Shown here in pieces: positions 43,038-51,363 of a stretch of DNA of 64,000 nucleotides (positions are counted from its first letter, which is position 1; the number at the start of each line of letters is the position of its first letter). Source of the DNA: Flavobacterium bizetiae (GTDB taxonomy: Bacteria > Bacteroidota > Bacteroidia > Flavobacteriales > Flavobacteriaceae); the NCBI RefSeq assembly GCF_902804475.1, contig NZ_CADCSU010000047.1, forward strand, positions 1 through 64,000, written 5' to 3'. Under the pieces are notes generated by a model, which was given only the letters and a program-made list of their open reading frames with translations, ran no database searches and was not told where the DNA came from. The position numbers were made by a program, and so were the translations under genes.

Positions 43038-43266
43038 GATAGGAAATGTTTTTGGTGGCGTTATACAAATCTAAGAAATCAATCAACACGTAATTTTAAA
43101 AACGTCTTTTTTATTATACTTTTATGAAACAAAAACATAGCTTACTGATAAACAACAATTTAAAATTACAAATAATTATATTATTACAGATGTTAAAAAT
43201 TTGCGGTTTATCCGAATTTTACAAAATACAAATGTTATTCTGTAACCAGCCATTTTAAAAAAGTGT

Positions 43267-43274
43267 TAGATTTG
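43267..43274 (+). promoter_or_regulatory. -7 element for the 157-residue lipoprotein
   Basis: TAGATTTG matches the Bacteroidota -7 consensus 19 bp before the ATG at 43294. No clear -33 TTTG is seen. Confidence 0.45.
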
Positions 43275-43293
43275 AGTTGTCTCTAAAAATATT

Positions 43294-43767
43294 ATGATGA
43301 AAAATTCTCTGCTACTTTTACTATCCGTTTTCTGTTTCTCATGCCATCAAAAAGAAAATAAAGTTGCTCCTGTTCAAACTTCAGAGCCTGTTATCACTAA
43401 GCAAGAAGAAAAAGTGAACAAACAGATTGGCGATACCATTTTCATGAATTTTAGAAATGAAAAAGAGCTTTTTACCGCAGAAGGTGCAATAGATTCTATT
43501 CACCCAAGAACATATGTGAAATTCAAAAATGAAGATTTGGGCGAATTAAAAGGAAATCTTGTTCCTACTACCGGAAAAGGAAATATTCGTTTTAATCAGA
43601 TCATTTTTCCCGATAATACTTCAGACGGACCTTTTGGAATGGATTTGAATGTTCCTCTTAAACAAAAAGGAAATTATATAATAGTCGTGGGACATTCGCA
43701 AATGGCTGATAATCCTTTTTGGGGAAAATTTAGAATAGAGCTTGAGACTATAAAAAGCAATAAATAA
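43294..43767 (+). CDS. Lipoprotein of unknown function
   Basis: This is a 157-residue lipoprotein with Cys17 (FCFSCHQKEN). A charged linker precedes a ~100-residue domain (GDTIFMNFRNEKELFTAEGA, KFKNEDLGELKGNLVP, NYIIVVGHSQMADNPFWGKF) that looks beta-rich. I do not recognise the family. It has its own promoter and no functional neighbours. Confidence 0.65.
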   Translation: MMKNSLLLLLSVFCFSCHQKENKVAPVQTSEPVITKQEEKVNKQIGDTIFMNFRNEKELFTAEGAIDSIHPRTYVKFKNEDLGELKGNLVPTTGKGNIRFNQIIFPDNTSDGPFGMDLNVPLKQKGNYIIVVGHSQMADNPFWGKFRIELETIKSNK

Positions 43768-43866
43768 GTTAAATAGTGATGTATTATATTCATTTCTAAT
43801 TTGTTAAACTGTAAATCTTATAACAAATTTAGCTTTTCGTATAAACAAAAATTAAAGCTAAAACAC

Positions 43867-43874
43867 TAATTTTG
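43867..43874 (+). promoter_or_regulatory. -7 element that fixes the start of the next gene
   Basis: TAATTTTG matches TAnnTTTG and overlaps an in-frame TTG at 43872, so that TTG cannot be the start codon. The ATG at 43902 is. Confidence 0.5.
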
Positions 43875-43901
43875 AGACTACAAACCCCTAACATAATCGT
43901 C

Positions 43902-44135
43902 ATGGAAAAATCAAACCTTAACAACAGTGGAAACCTTAATAAATGCCCGTATCAAAGTATGGTTTATGGAAAAGATAATTGCGATTTGATTTATAGAAAA
44001 TCATACAAAGGTGATTGGGGACATTGGGATGACTTGCCTGAGAACGCCATACTTAACAATTGTAGTGAGGCAAACGAAATTGAAAATTCAGTCGCAGATC
44101 CTAAAATGGGAGAAAGCGAACCGGATCATTTATAA
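43902..44135 (+). CDS. Small Cys-containing cytosolic protein, unknown
   Basis: This 77-residue protein has no signal peptide. Three Cys residues (NKCPYQS, KDNCDLIYR, NNCSEANE) and a Trp-rich patch (YKGDWGHWDDLP) could bind a metal or form a small fold. I recognise no family. The start was set at 43902 because the upstream in-frame TTG lies in the promoter. A terminator follows at 44180. Confidence 0.55.
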   Translation: MEKSNLNNSGNLNKCPYQSMVYGKDNCDLIYRKSYKGDWGHWDDLPENAILNNCSEANEIENSVADPKMGESEPDHL

Positions 44136-44179
44136 AAAATCAAATACATCTTATCATTTTTTAATATTATATAAAATCA

Positions 44180-44212
44180 AAAATCCCCTTTTATTACGAA
44201 AGGGGATTTTTT
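44180..44212. terminator. Bidirectional intrinsic terminator
   Basis: The stem AAAATCCCCTTT / AAAGGGGATTTT with a 7-base loop and T tail lies between the small gene and the convergent GH43 gene. Confidence 0.9.
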
Positions 44213-44223
44213 ATGCACAGCAC

Positions 44224-45198
44224 TTAATTCTTCAAAAAGTTAAAACTATTATTGACTGCCTTCAATTCGTTGCCCACAAACTCAATATCAATAATGCCTG
44301 CTTTTCGCGGAGAAACAGCACTTTCATTAAAATGCGTATGTAACACATAATGCATTTTCTGATTTTTATCCCAAAAGACATCGCCATGACCAATTCCGTT
44401 TTGATTGGTATTTTTTCGACTAATGATCGGACTGTTTTTCGATTTTTCCCAAGGCCCTAACGGACTTTTACTGGTGGCGTATCCAATAGCATAATCGATA
44501 TTTCTGAAATCATTTGCAGAATAAATCAGATAATACAAACCATTGTGTTTTAAAACCGTAGGACCTTCTGTCACAGGCCAATTTGTATTTTCAGTATTTT
44601 CCCAAGGCAATGTTCCTGAAATACATTCGGTTAAAGATTCTGATTTAATGCTTTGAAGATCATCGTTTATTTCGGCAACAAAAATTCTGTTTCCGTTCGT
44701 TAATCTCACGTAATACAAATATTTTTTTCCGTCCTCATCGATAAAAACAAACGGATCGATCTGATTTCCGGTTTTAATAATAGGTTCTTTTAACTCACTT
44801 TTAAATGGCCCAAGCGGACTATCGCTAACAGCTGTTGCAATGTTTTCGTTGGCAGTATAAATCATATAAAATTTGTTTTTATACGAAAGAACCTGAGGCG
44901 CCCAAAAACCTTTATCGCCAAAAGAATCTCCTTTTTTCAGGGCAAGACCATTTTGAGCTCCAATCGGACCTTTCCAATCCTTTAGATCTGATGACGTATA
45001 CACCTGAAAACCTTCACCATTTGGGATATCTCCGGATGTGGTTCCGTATAAATAATACATTCCGTTATGATAAAAAATCGTAGGATCGGCCAGTAAAATT
45101 GTACTGGTTTTGACTTCTTTGGGTTTCTCAGTGTTTTTTTCCTGCGAACAGGCCGCGAAAACGCAAAGTGATGTTATTAAGGTTAATATTTTTTTCAT
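44224..45198 (-). CDS. GH43 family lipoprotein (arabinofuranosidase/xylosidase type)
   Basis: This is a 324-residue lipoprotein with Cys17 (FAACSQEKN). The five-bladed propeller of GH43 is visible with its acidic triad: LADPTIFYHNGMYYLYG (base Asp), NQIDPFVFIDEDGKKYLYY (Asp) and TEGPTVLKHNGLYYLIYSA (acid Glu). Activity on alpha-L-arabinofuranosyl or beta-xylosyl linkages is usual for the family; the subfamily cannot be set by eye. It is the last enzyme gene of the second PUL. Confidence 0.88.
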   Translation of the reverse strand: MKKILTLITSLCVFAACSQEKNTEKPKEVKTSTILLADPTIFYHNGMYYLYGTTSGDIPNGEGFQVYTSSDLKDWKGPIGAQNGLALKKGDSFGDKGFWAPQVLSYKNKFYMIYTANENIATAVSDSPLGPFKSELKEPIIKTGNQIDPFVFIDEDGKKYLYYVRLTNGNRIFVAEINDDLQSIKSESLTECISGTLPWENTENTNWPVTEGPTVLKHNGLYYLIYSANDFRNIDYAIGYATSKSPLGPWEKSKNSPIISRKNTNQNGIGHGDVFWDKNQKMHYVLHTHFNESAVSPRKAGIIDIEFVGNELKAVNNSFNFLKN

Positions 45199-45220
45199 TT
45201 TAGTTTTTTTATAGGTTTTA

Positions 45221-45326
45221 TTTTGTCATCCTGAGGAACGAAGGATCACAAAAGAGATTCCGCACAGTAATTCTCCAATCTTTGTCGAGTTTCTAGTGCG
45301 ATCCTTCGTTCCTCAGGATGACAAAA
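45221..45326. repeat. Long-hairpin intergenic element, copy A3
   Basis: Perfect 27-bp inverted arms (45221-45247 and 45300-45326; left arm begins TTTTGTCATCCTGAGGAACG) flank a 52-bp centre containing CCAATCTTTGTCGA. It lies between the GH43 and epimerase genes and would fold into a very stable RNA hairpin in the PUL transcript. Confidence 0.85.
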
Positions 45327-45370
45327 CAATCTCACATTTTACATTTTACATTTTACATCTCACTAATAAT

Positions 45371-46546
45371 CTATTTCACCGAAAACTGATAATAAGAAAC
45401 AGTATGATATTTTTGTCCCGCTTTTAAAACAATCGATGCAAATTTTGGCTGATTGGGTGCATCCGGAAAATGTTGTGTTTCAAGTGCAAATGCAGTCCTA
45501 AAATCGTCTTTAGATCCTGATTTCATGGTATTTTTTGATTGCATGAAATTACCGCTGTAAAACTGTAATCCAGGTTCTTGTGTAAAAATATCCATCGTAA
45601 TTCCGGATTGATCTCCTGAAATTGTCGCGGCATGATTCAGTCCGTTTTTCTTTGTTCCGTTTAGCACATAATTGTGGTCGTATCCTTTCCCAAATTTAAG
45701 CTGCTCGTCTTTCGTTTCGATTTTTTCACCAATGGTATGTTGAGATGTAAAATCAAATGGCGTATTTTTTACTGATTTTAATTCACCATTCGGAATCAAG
45801 CCTTCATCAACCGGAGTAAATTCATTAGCATAAATCTGTAATTGATGATTTAAAATCGTACCACTTCCCTCTCCATTCAAATTAAAAAACGCGTGATTGG
45901 TTAAGTTTACAATCGTAGTTTTATCCGTTGTCGCTTCGTACTCCATTTTAATCGAATTATCATCCGTAATCGTATACGTTACTTTTACCTTTAAATTCCC
46001 AGGAAAACCTTGTTCTCCGTCTGGTGAAACATAGCTAAAAACCAACGTGTTTTCGTTTGTTTTTTCAGCATCCCAAACTACATCCTGAAAACCTTTTACA
46101 CCACCATGCAAAGCATTTTTCCCGTTATTAAGCGGCACCTGATATTGTTTTCCCTCTAAAGTAAATTTCCCCTTTGCAATTCGGTTTCCGACTCTTCCAA
46201 TTGTTGCTCCAAAATAAGGTTCTGTTGAGTTTTTAAAACCTTTTGCGCTATTAAATCCAACTACAACATCAACTGGTTTTCCATTTTTATCTTTCACCAA
46301 AAGACTCACTAATCTTCCACCATAATTAGTAAAAGAAGCTTTGAGATCTTTGTTTCCTATCCAATACAAATTGACTTTTTTTCCATCGATTATGGTATCA
46401 AAATTTTTAGTTTCCAGAACTGTTTGTGCCGAATCTGCAATCTTATCCGCATTCTCTTTTAATGGCGCATTCTCCTTTTTTATGTCTTTACAACTAAATT
46501 GAAAAAGTGCCAGCATTGCAACCGCGGCTATTTGAATGTTTTTCAT
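45371..46546 (-). CDS. Aldose 1-epimerase lipoprotein
   Basis: This 391-residue GalM-family mutarotase carries a lipoprotein signal (Cys19, FQFSCKDIK) and a ~45-residue linker. The catalytic His lies in VNLTNHAFFNLNG and the catalytic Glu in FALETQHFPDAPN. It should convert free sugar anomers released by the PUL enzymes in or at the periplasmic side of the envelope. It sits between two GH43 genes on the minus strand, 64 bp after the upstream one. Confidence 0.93.
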   Translation of the reverse strand: MKNIQIAAVAMLALFQFSCKDIKKENAPLKENADKIADSAQTVLETKNFDTIIDGKKVNLYWIGNKDLKASFTNYGGRLVSLLVKDKNGKPVDVVVGFNSAKGFKNSTEPYFGATIGRVGNRIAKGKFTLEGKQYQVPLNNGKNALHGGVKGFQDVVWDAEKTNENTLVFSYVSPDGEQGFPGNLKVKVTYTITDDNSIKMEYEATTDKTTIVNLTNHAFFNLNGEGSGTILNHQLQIYANEFTPVDEGLIPNGELKSVKNTPFDFTSQHTIGEKIETKDEQLKFGKGYDHNYVLNGTKKNGLNHAATISGDQSGITMDIFTQEPGLQFYSGNFMQSKNTMKSGSKDDFRTAFALETQHFPDAPNQPKFASIVLKAGQKYHTVSYYQFSVK

Positions 46547-46610
46547 CTTTTATATCATTACGAGGAACGAACCGAATCATCCTCAATTAGTATTCTATTT
46601 TCTCTTTCGT

Positions 46611-47639
46611 CTATTTCGAAGGCAGCGCCAACTTTGTAGTTTCACTTACCGGTTCACCTAAAACCGGAAATCCGTTTGCATCCCAATTGATTTTCTGCAT
46701 TCTTGGCGATCTTTTATTTCCACATCCTTCACCCGCATTCGAATTTGCGTGGTACAAAATCCAGTCTTCTTTTCCGTCAGGAGATTTAAAAAATGAATTG
46801 TGTCCCGGTGCATACACTTTGTTTTTATCTGACTGTTTGAATAATGGTTCAGGAGATTTTTTCCATGCCGATGCATCCAATAAATTATCCCCGCCGGTAA
46901 AAATTAATAATCCCAAAGCGTAGAAATCTGTCCAGCAGCCACTAGCCGAAAACACAATAAAAACTTTACCGTTTCTCGACAAAAACTGAGGCCCTTCGTT
47001 TACATTTACCTGCGCCGGATTTTTGTCGTCATGCAAAGCCCCGTGCGTTTCCCAATTGTTTGTTGGCGCCGAAATCATAACGCGATCTCCCTCTATCTCA
47101 AGCGGATTCTTCATTTTTGCAATGTAAATATTCTGCTGTCCGTTAGTATCGCCTTCCCATCCTGCCCAAATCATGTACAATTGCTTTTTATGTTCAAAAA
47201 CATTTCCGTCAATCGCCCATTTGTCTGTTTTGGCAGCAATTTTTCCTTTAAACTCAAAATTTCCTTTAAACGGATCTGACGATTTATTTTCTAAAACATA
47301 CATTCTGTGATTGTTGTTGTCACCATTATCCGCCGCAAAATAGCAATACCATTTTCCGTTTATAATATGAAATTCCGGCGCCCAGATCTCCGATGAATAG
47401 TCCGTTCCTTTTGGTGCTTCCCAAATAACTTTACTTTGCGCATTTTTAAGATCAGATAAATCTTTTGTTTTCCAAAGCTCTAATCTGTTTTGCAGCGTAT
47501 TAGTGTAATAATAATATCCCTTGTAATACGTACTGTAAGGATCTGCGCCCGATGGCAAAATAGGATTTGTGAATGTTTTTTGCTGCGAATATCCAGCTGA
47601 AACCATCAGTAATAAAAAGGGTATTAGGTATTTTTTCAT
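46611..47639 (-). CDS. GH43 family glycosidase, exported
   Basis: This 342-residue enzyme has a signal peptide (SAGYSQ). The GH43 triad is seen in NPILPSGADPYSTYYKGYYYY (Asp), KWAIDGNVFEHKKQLYMIW (Asp) and VNEGPQFLSRNGKVFIVFS (Glu). The IWAPEFHIINGKWYCYF segment is typical of arabinan-directed exo-enzymes. It is probably an alpha-L-arabinofuranosidase on side chains, in the periplasm. The large gap upstream (47640-48024) contains repeat elements. Confidence 0.9.
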   Translation of the reverse strand: MKKYLIPFLLLMVSAGYSQQKTFTNPILPSGADPYSTYYKGYYYYTNTLQNRLELWKTKDLSDLKNAQSKVIWEAPKGTDYSSEIWAPEFHIINGKWYCYFAADNGDNNNHRMYVLENKSSDPFKGNFEFKGKIAAKTDKWAIDGNVFEHKKQLYMIWAGWEGDTNGQQNIYIAKMKNPLEIEGDRVMISAPTNNWETHGALHDDKNPAQVNVNEGPQFLSRNGKVFIVFSASGCWTDFYALGLLIFTGGDNLLDASAWKKSPEPLFKQSDKNKVYAPGHNSFFKSPDGKEDWILYHANSNAGEGCGNKRSPRMQKINWDANGFPVLGEPVSETTKLALPSK

Positions 47640-47696
47640 TTTATTTTTTTGTTGTTGGGCTTGTTTTTTATCGAAAACTTTGTCAAAGCTGATTTA

Positions 47697-47795
47697 TTTT
47701 TTCAGGAGCTAATCCCGCTATCCGTTCCAATCTTTTATGCCGAACACCGGCACAAAAGATTGGAACGGATAGCGGGGCTAGGGCAATCATTTTCA
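47697..47795 (-). repeat. Intergenic element B, copy B2 (inverted relative to B1)
   Basis: Read on the minus strand it runs ATGATTGCCCTAGCCCCG ... TAGCTCCTGAAAAAA, as in B1 at 13151-13270. It has its own inverted repeat ATCCGTTCCAATCTTTT / AAAAGATTGGAACGGAT. Confidence 0.75.
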
Positions 47796-47844
47796 TAAGA
47801 ATGTTTCCGTATAATTTCTAATTCTAGACAATGTTTCCACAATC

Positions 47845-47946
47845 TTGTCATCCTGACGAAGGAAGGATCACACTCGAAACTCCACGCAAATAATCGACAA
47901 TCTTTGTCGAATCCCGAGTGTGATCTCTCCTTCGTCGAGATGACAA
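47845..47946. repeat. Long-hairpin intergenic element, copy A4
   Basis: The arms are TTGTCATCCTGACGAAGG and CTCCTTCGTCGAGATGACAA, with an inner GATCACACTCG / CGAGTGTGATC arm and the shared centre CAATCTTTGTCGA. Confidence 0.8.
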
Positions 47947-47973
47947 ACTGGGCTCATATTTCTCTCTCACATA

Positions 47974-48006
47974 AACTTTGTCAAAGTTTGAAACTTTGAC
48001 AAAGTT
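47974..48006. repeat. GTCAA palindromic repeat, copy C2
   Basis: AACTTTGTCAAAGTTT joined by one base to AAACTTTGACAAAGTT. It is nearly identical to 12776-12809. Placed just after the GH2 stop codon, it may act as that gene's terminator. Confidence 0.7.
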
Positions 48007-48024
48007 GCTCCATATTCAAAAATC

Positions 48025-49839
48025 TTATTTATGATTCAAAGCATCAATAACTTCAGTATTGATTTTATTTACTGCTTTAAAATCCATTTTATCTACTTTT
48101 CTGTCGTAGGTCATGAAACCGTTTACTTCGCCCTCAACATCTGTCGTTTGGGTATAAACTGCTGCTGAAAAACCTGTTTTTACATAATTCTTTAAGATTT
48201 TAGCATACTTAATATATTCTGCTGTTACTTCGTTTTCATTTTTAAATTTAATATATCCCCAATTGTCGTTTGCTCTCCATAAATGACCTTCAAGCGGCAA
48301 ACCAATTCCGCCATATTCGCCTAAAACGGTCACACGTCTTGCATCATACAAATACATTTCCGGTCCCGGATAATTGTGCAAATCAAGAATATCTCCGGTT
48401 TGAAAATGATTTCCTCCGCTTGAAGAATTCGTTAAACGGCTTGGATCGTGATTTTTTGTCCATTCTGTAATTTCAACCGTTTTAAATTGTCCCCAGGCTT
48501 CGTTAAACGGAACCCAAACCACAATACTTGGATACGAATACAAATGATCCATTATTTCCCTCCACTCTTTTCTGTAAATCTCTTCTGATTTTGCTGTACG
48601 CTGCAATTCAGTTCCTTCAAAGTATTTTCTGTTTTGCCAAAGCGGTTGTTCGTCTCCGCTTGGCATATCCTGCCAAACTAAAATTCCCAATTGATCGCAA
48701 TGCGTATACCAGCGTTCCGGCTCGACTTTTACATGTTTACGGATCATATTAAAACCTAATTCTTTGGTTTTTATAATATCATATTTTAAAGCTTCATCGG
48801 TTGGAGCCGTATACAATCCGTCTGGCCACCAACCCTGATCTAAAGGACCAAACTGAAAATAATCTTTGTTATTAAGCTGCATTCTCACGATACCGTTTTC
48901 ATCTCTTTTTGATGCAATTTTTCGCATCGCAAAGTAACTTTTCACTTCGTCAACTACTTTATTATTACTAATCAAACGAATTTTTGTCTGATATAAAAAC
49001 GGACTTTCCGGCGACCATAATTTTGGATTATTCAAAACAATATCATTGCTTTCGCCTACTACAGCTTTAGCTTTGGCTATTTCTTTTCCTTCATCAAAAA
49101 CAGCTATTTCAACTAAATCTCCAGTTGTTGCTCCAGCAACATCAGCTTTTATGCTAATGGTGTTTTGGTCAAGATTAGGTATCGTTTTTAAAGTTGAAAT
49201 ACTTTTTGCATTTACAGGTTCTATCCAAACGGTTTGCCAGATCCCAGTAACGGGCGTGTACCAGATTCCTTCGGGATTTTTAACTTGTTTTCCTCTTGGC
49301 TGTGGTCCGTCATTGGAGGGATCCCAAACTTTTACCACCAGTTTTTGATTTTTTCCTTTTTGGATGAAAGGTGTAATATCAAATGAAAATGGCGTGTAAC
49401 CACCTGTATGCGAACCAATTTTAATATTATTAATATAAACTTCTGTTTTCCAGTCAACAGCACCAAAATGCAATAGAATGTTTTTTCCGTTCCAGTTGGA
49501 TTCGATCGAAAAATTGGTTTCGTACCAAAGTTCATTTTTTGCGCCAACTTCTTTCATCACGCCAGACAAACTAGATTCAGCCGCAAACGGAACCAAAATT
49601 TGCCCGTCATATTTTGAAGGCGCCGTTTTGCCAAATTCCTGAATGGCATAATTCCATAATCCATTCAGGTTTTTCCATTGACTGCGCTCCATAATCGGAC
49701 GGGGATATTCCGGTAATGTTTTAGCAGGATCAACCTGACTTGCCCATTTTGTTTTGATTTTATCTCCCTGAGGTTTCCATTGTGCATGAACCAGGCAGCT
49801 TAAAAAAAGCGCCAATACAACAGTTGTTTTTCTATTCAT
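48025..49839 (-). CDS. GH2 family beta-glycosidase (beta-galactosidase type)
   Basis: This 604-residue enzyme has a signal peptide (SCLVHAQWK). The N-terminal jelly-roll sugar-binding domain (VPFAAESSLSGVM, LHFGAVDWKTEVYINN, YTPFSFDITPFI), an immunoglobulin-like middle domain and a TIM barrel follow the GH2 order. The acid/base Glu447 is in VPFNEAWGQF and the nucleophile Glu508 in LGEYGGIGLP. At ~600 residues it is the compact form lacking extra C-terminal domains. Beta-galactosidase is the usual activity; beta-glucuronidase or arabinopyranosidase activity cannot be excluded. It belongs to the second PUL. Confidence 0.9.
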   Translation of the reverse strand: MNRKTTVVLALFLSCLVHAQWKPQGDKIKTKWASQVDPAKTLPEYPRPIMERSQWKNLNGLWNYAIQEFGKTAPSKYDGQILVPFAAESSLSGVMKEVGAKNELWYETNFSIESNWNGKNILLHFGAVDWKTEVYINNIKIGSHTGGYTPFSFDITPFIQKGKNQKLVVKVWDPSNDGPQPRGKQVKNPEGIWYTPVTGIWQTVWIEPVNAKSISTLKTIPNLDQNTISIKADVAGATTGDLVEIAVFDEGKEIAKAKAVVGESNDIVLNNPKLWSPESPFLYQTKIRLISNNKVVDEVKSYFAMRKIASKRDENGIVRMQLNNKDYFQFGPLDQGWWPDGLYTAPTDEALKYDIIKTKELGFNMIRKHVKVEPERWYTHCDQLGILVWQDMPSGDEQPLWQNRKYFEGTELQRTAKSEEIYRKEWREIMDHLYSYPSIVVWVPFNEAWGQFKTVEITEWTKNHDPSRLTNSSSGGNHFQTGDILDLHNYPGPEMYLYDARRVTVLGEYGGIGLPLEGHLWRANDNWGYIKFKNENEVTAEYIKYAKILKNYVKTGFSAAVYTQTTDVEGEVNGFMTYDRKVDKMDFKAVNKINTEVIDALNHK

Positions 49840-49904
49840 TATATCTTGTTTTGTGCAACGATTCTAAGAATTATTGCCATTTCATTTTCTTCTTTACTAA
49901 ATAA

Positions 49905-49938
49905 ATTACCAGACTATATCCACATAGCCTGGTAATTT
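49905..49938 (-). other. Intergenic hairpin between GH43-like and GH2 genes
   Basis: AATTACCAG..CTAT / ATAG..CTGGTAATT form an almost perfect 14-bp stem with a short loop. It lacks a strong T run, so it is either a terminator or an mRNA-processing hairpin. Confidence 0.5.
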
Positions 49939-49984
49939 CAAACACTAACTTAACTAACCAATCCTTTTTTAATTATGAATTATA

Positions 49985-50063
49985 AATGGTGAATTGTAAA
50001 TGAATCAAATAATGTTTAAAAGCTTTGAAATAATTCACCATTAACAATTTACAATTCACCATT
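49985..50063. repeat. 16-bp inverted repeat at the GH43-like gene end
   Basis: AATGGTGAATTGTAAA (49985-50000) and TTTACAATTCACCATT (50048-50063) are perfect complements 47 bp apart. The right arm overlaps the stop codon by two bases. Confidence 0.6.
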
Positions 50064-51096
50064 ATTTTTTAAATTTCTTCACCAGACCGTCGTATTCTTT
50101 TTTCGAAATGGTAATCATGCATCCGTGACGTACTTTTTCAGGAAAACTGTATTTATCCCAATCGGCAAAAAAGGTATAACCTGAAGCTTGAAACCATGGT
50201 CCATTTGGATTATCTGCAATTGATAATCCGTAAGAAACTCCCGGATATTGTTCGTAATACATGTACCATATTTTATCATCAGGAGAAGGAATTAACATGG
50301 GCGCTTCTCTAAAATTTGGACTGATCGATTGTTGTGGCAAAGAATAAGGTCCTAATAATGATTTTGATTTTGCGATTCGAACTGTTTTTCCGGTTGTCCA
50401 GTATAATGTTGGATAGGTTTCATCTTTCATTACAGCATAATACGAATCACCGATTTTACGAATGAAAACATCTATGGTTCCCATATCCCAATCGAACAAA
50501 CGTTTTGGTGTTCCTTCGAAAGTTTTTAAATCTTTAGACAAAACATACAACGTTCGCTGACTTGCCCAGTAACGTTCCGGATCTTCTTTTGTTCCGTCAA
50601 GATGTGGCGTATGCCAGGTCATGATAAACTTTTGAGAATCCTGATCGTAATACAATTTCGGTGCACCAATTCGCTGTAAAGCATTCGCGTAATCCGGCGT
50701 GCTTTTTAAATCGGGCGTATAATCTGAATGCTTTTTCCAGGTAATTAAATCATCGGAAACCCAGATATTGATCGTTTTTGCATCGTCGCCAGTATTTCCG
50801 GCGATATAATATTTTCCGTCCGGACCTTTGCAGATATCCGGATGTCCTTTATAATCCTCAAAAACTCTTTTTCCGCTGTTTAAATTTTCCCAATGCAAAC
50901 CATCAAGACTCACGGAATAATACAATCTGCCGTAATCGTTGTGCGTCATGTGCGCAAAAAGATAGGCTTCGTTTTTAGGTTTTTCAGTTCCCTTAACTTG
51001 TCCCGGTGGATCCGGCTGTTGCGCTTTCGCAGAAAAACCAATCAGAATTGCCGCCAGAAAAAAGAACTGTTTCATGGTGTATTTTTTCATTTTCAC
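50062..51096 (-). CDS. GH43-like five-bladed propeller glycosidase
   Basis: This 344-residue exported protein has a signal peptide (cut after GFSAKAQ). The propeller pattern is clear, and candidate acidic residues match the GH43 clan triad: Asp in GHPDICKGPDGKYYIAG, Asp in MGTIDVFIRKIGDSYYAV and Glu in FREAPMLIPSPDDKIWYMYY. The sequence is distant from the two ordinary GH43 genes nearby, so it may be a separate GH43 subfamily or sister family. It lies between the GH5-like and GH2 genes. Substrate unknown. Confidence 0.72.
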   Translation of the reverse strand: MKMKKYTMKQFFFLAAILIGFSAKAQQPDPPGQVKGTEKPKNEAYLFAHMTHNDYGRLYYSVSLDGLHWENLNSGKRVFEDYKGHPDICKGPDGKYYIAGNTGDDAKTINIWVSDDLITWKKHSDYTPDLKSTPDYANALQRIGAPKLYYDQDSQKFIMTWHTPHLDGTKEDPERYWASQRTLYVLSKDLKTFEGTPKRLFDWDMGTIDVFIRKIGDSYYAVMKDETYPTLYWTTGKTVRIAKSKSLLGPYSLPQQSISPNFREAPMLIPSPDDKIWYMYYEQYPGVSYGLSIADNPNGPWFQASGYTFFADWDKYSFPEKVRHGCMITISKKEYDGLVKKFKK

Positions 51097-51363
51097 TTGA
51101 GATTAAAATTTTTTTTTTGCCACAGATTAAAAGAATTAAAAAAGATTTTTTCAAACACACAGGAACAAATTTTCTTTGTCTAGAAAGGGTATTTCACTAA
51201 TTAAAATATACATAGCTATGTGTAAAAGCTAGCTTTTATTATCATCTTAAAAAGAGGCAATAAATCTATGTTACTATGTGTTTATTTTTTACCACAGATT
51301 GGATTAATCCTTTTAATCTGTGTAATCTGTGGCAAAAAAATATCAAATTGACACATTATCTAA
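51097..51363. other. 267-bp gap with AATCTGTGG repeats
   Basis: There is no gene. It contains TGCCACAGATTAAAAGAATT near 51119 and an inverted pair CCACAGATT / AATCTGTGG (about 51294-51334), words also found at 31381. This is repeat-type spacer between the GH43-like and GH5-like genes. Confidence 0.5.

Larger units (their letters stand above)
47640..48024. other. 385-bp gap filled with repeat elements
   Basis: There is no gene in this gap. In order it holds a half GTCAA repeat, element B2 (47697-47795), hairpin element A4 (47845-47946) and palindrome C2 (47974-48006), between the GH43 and GH2 genes of the same strand. Confidence 0.7.

Noticed and set aside
43872..43901. TTG start extending the 77-residue protein
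   Set aside because: The TTG lies within the TAATTTTG -7 element, so it cannot be in the transcript's coding part.
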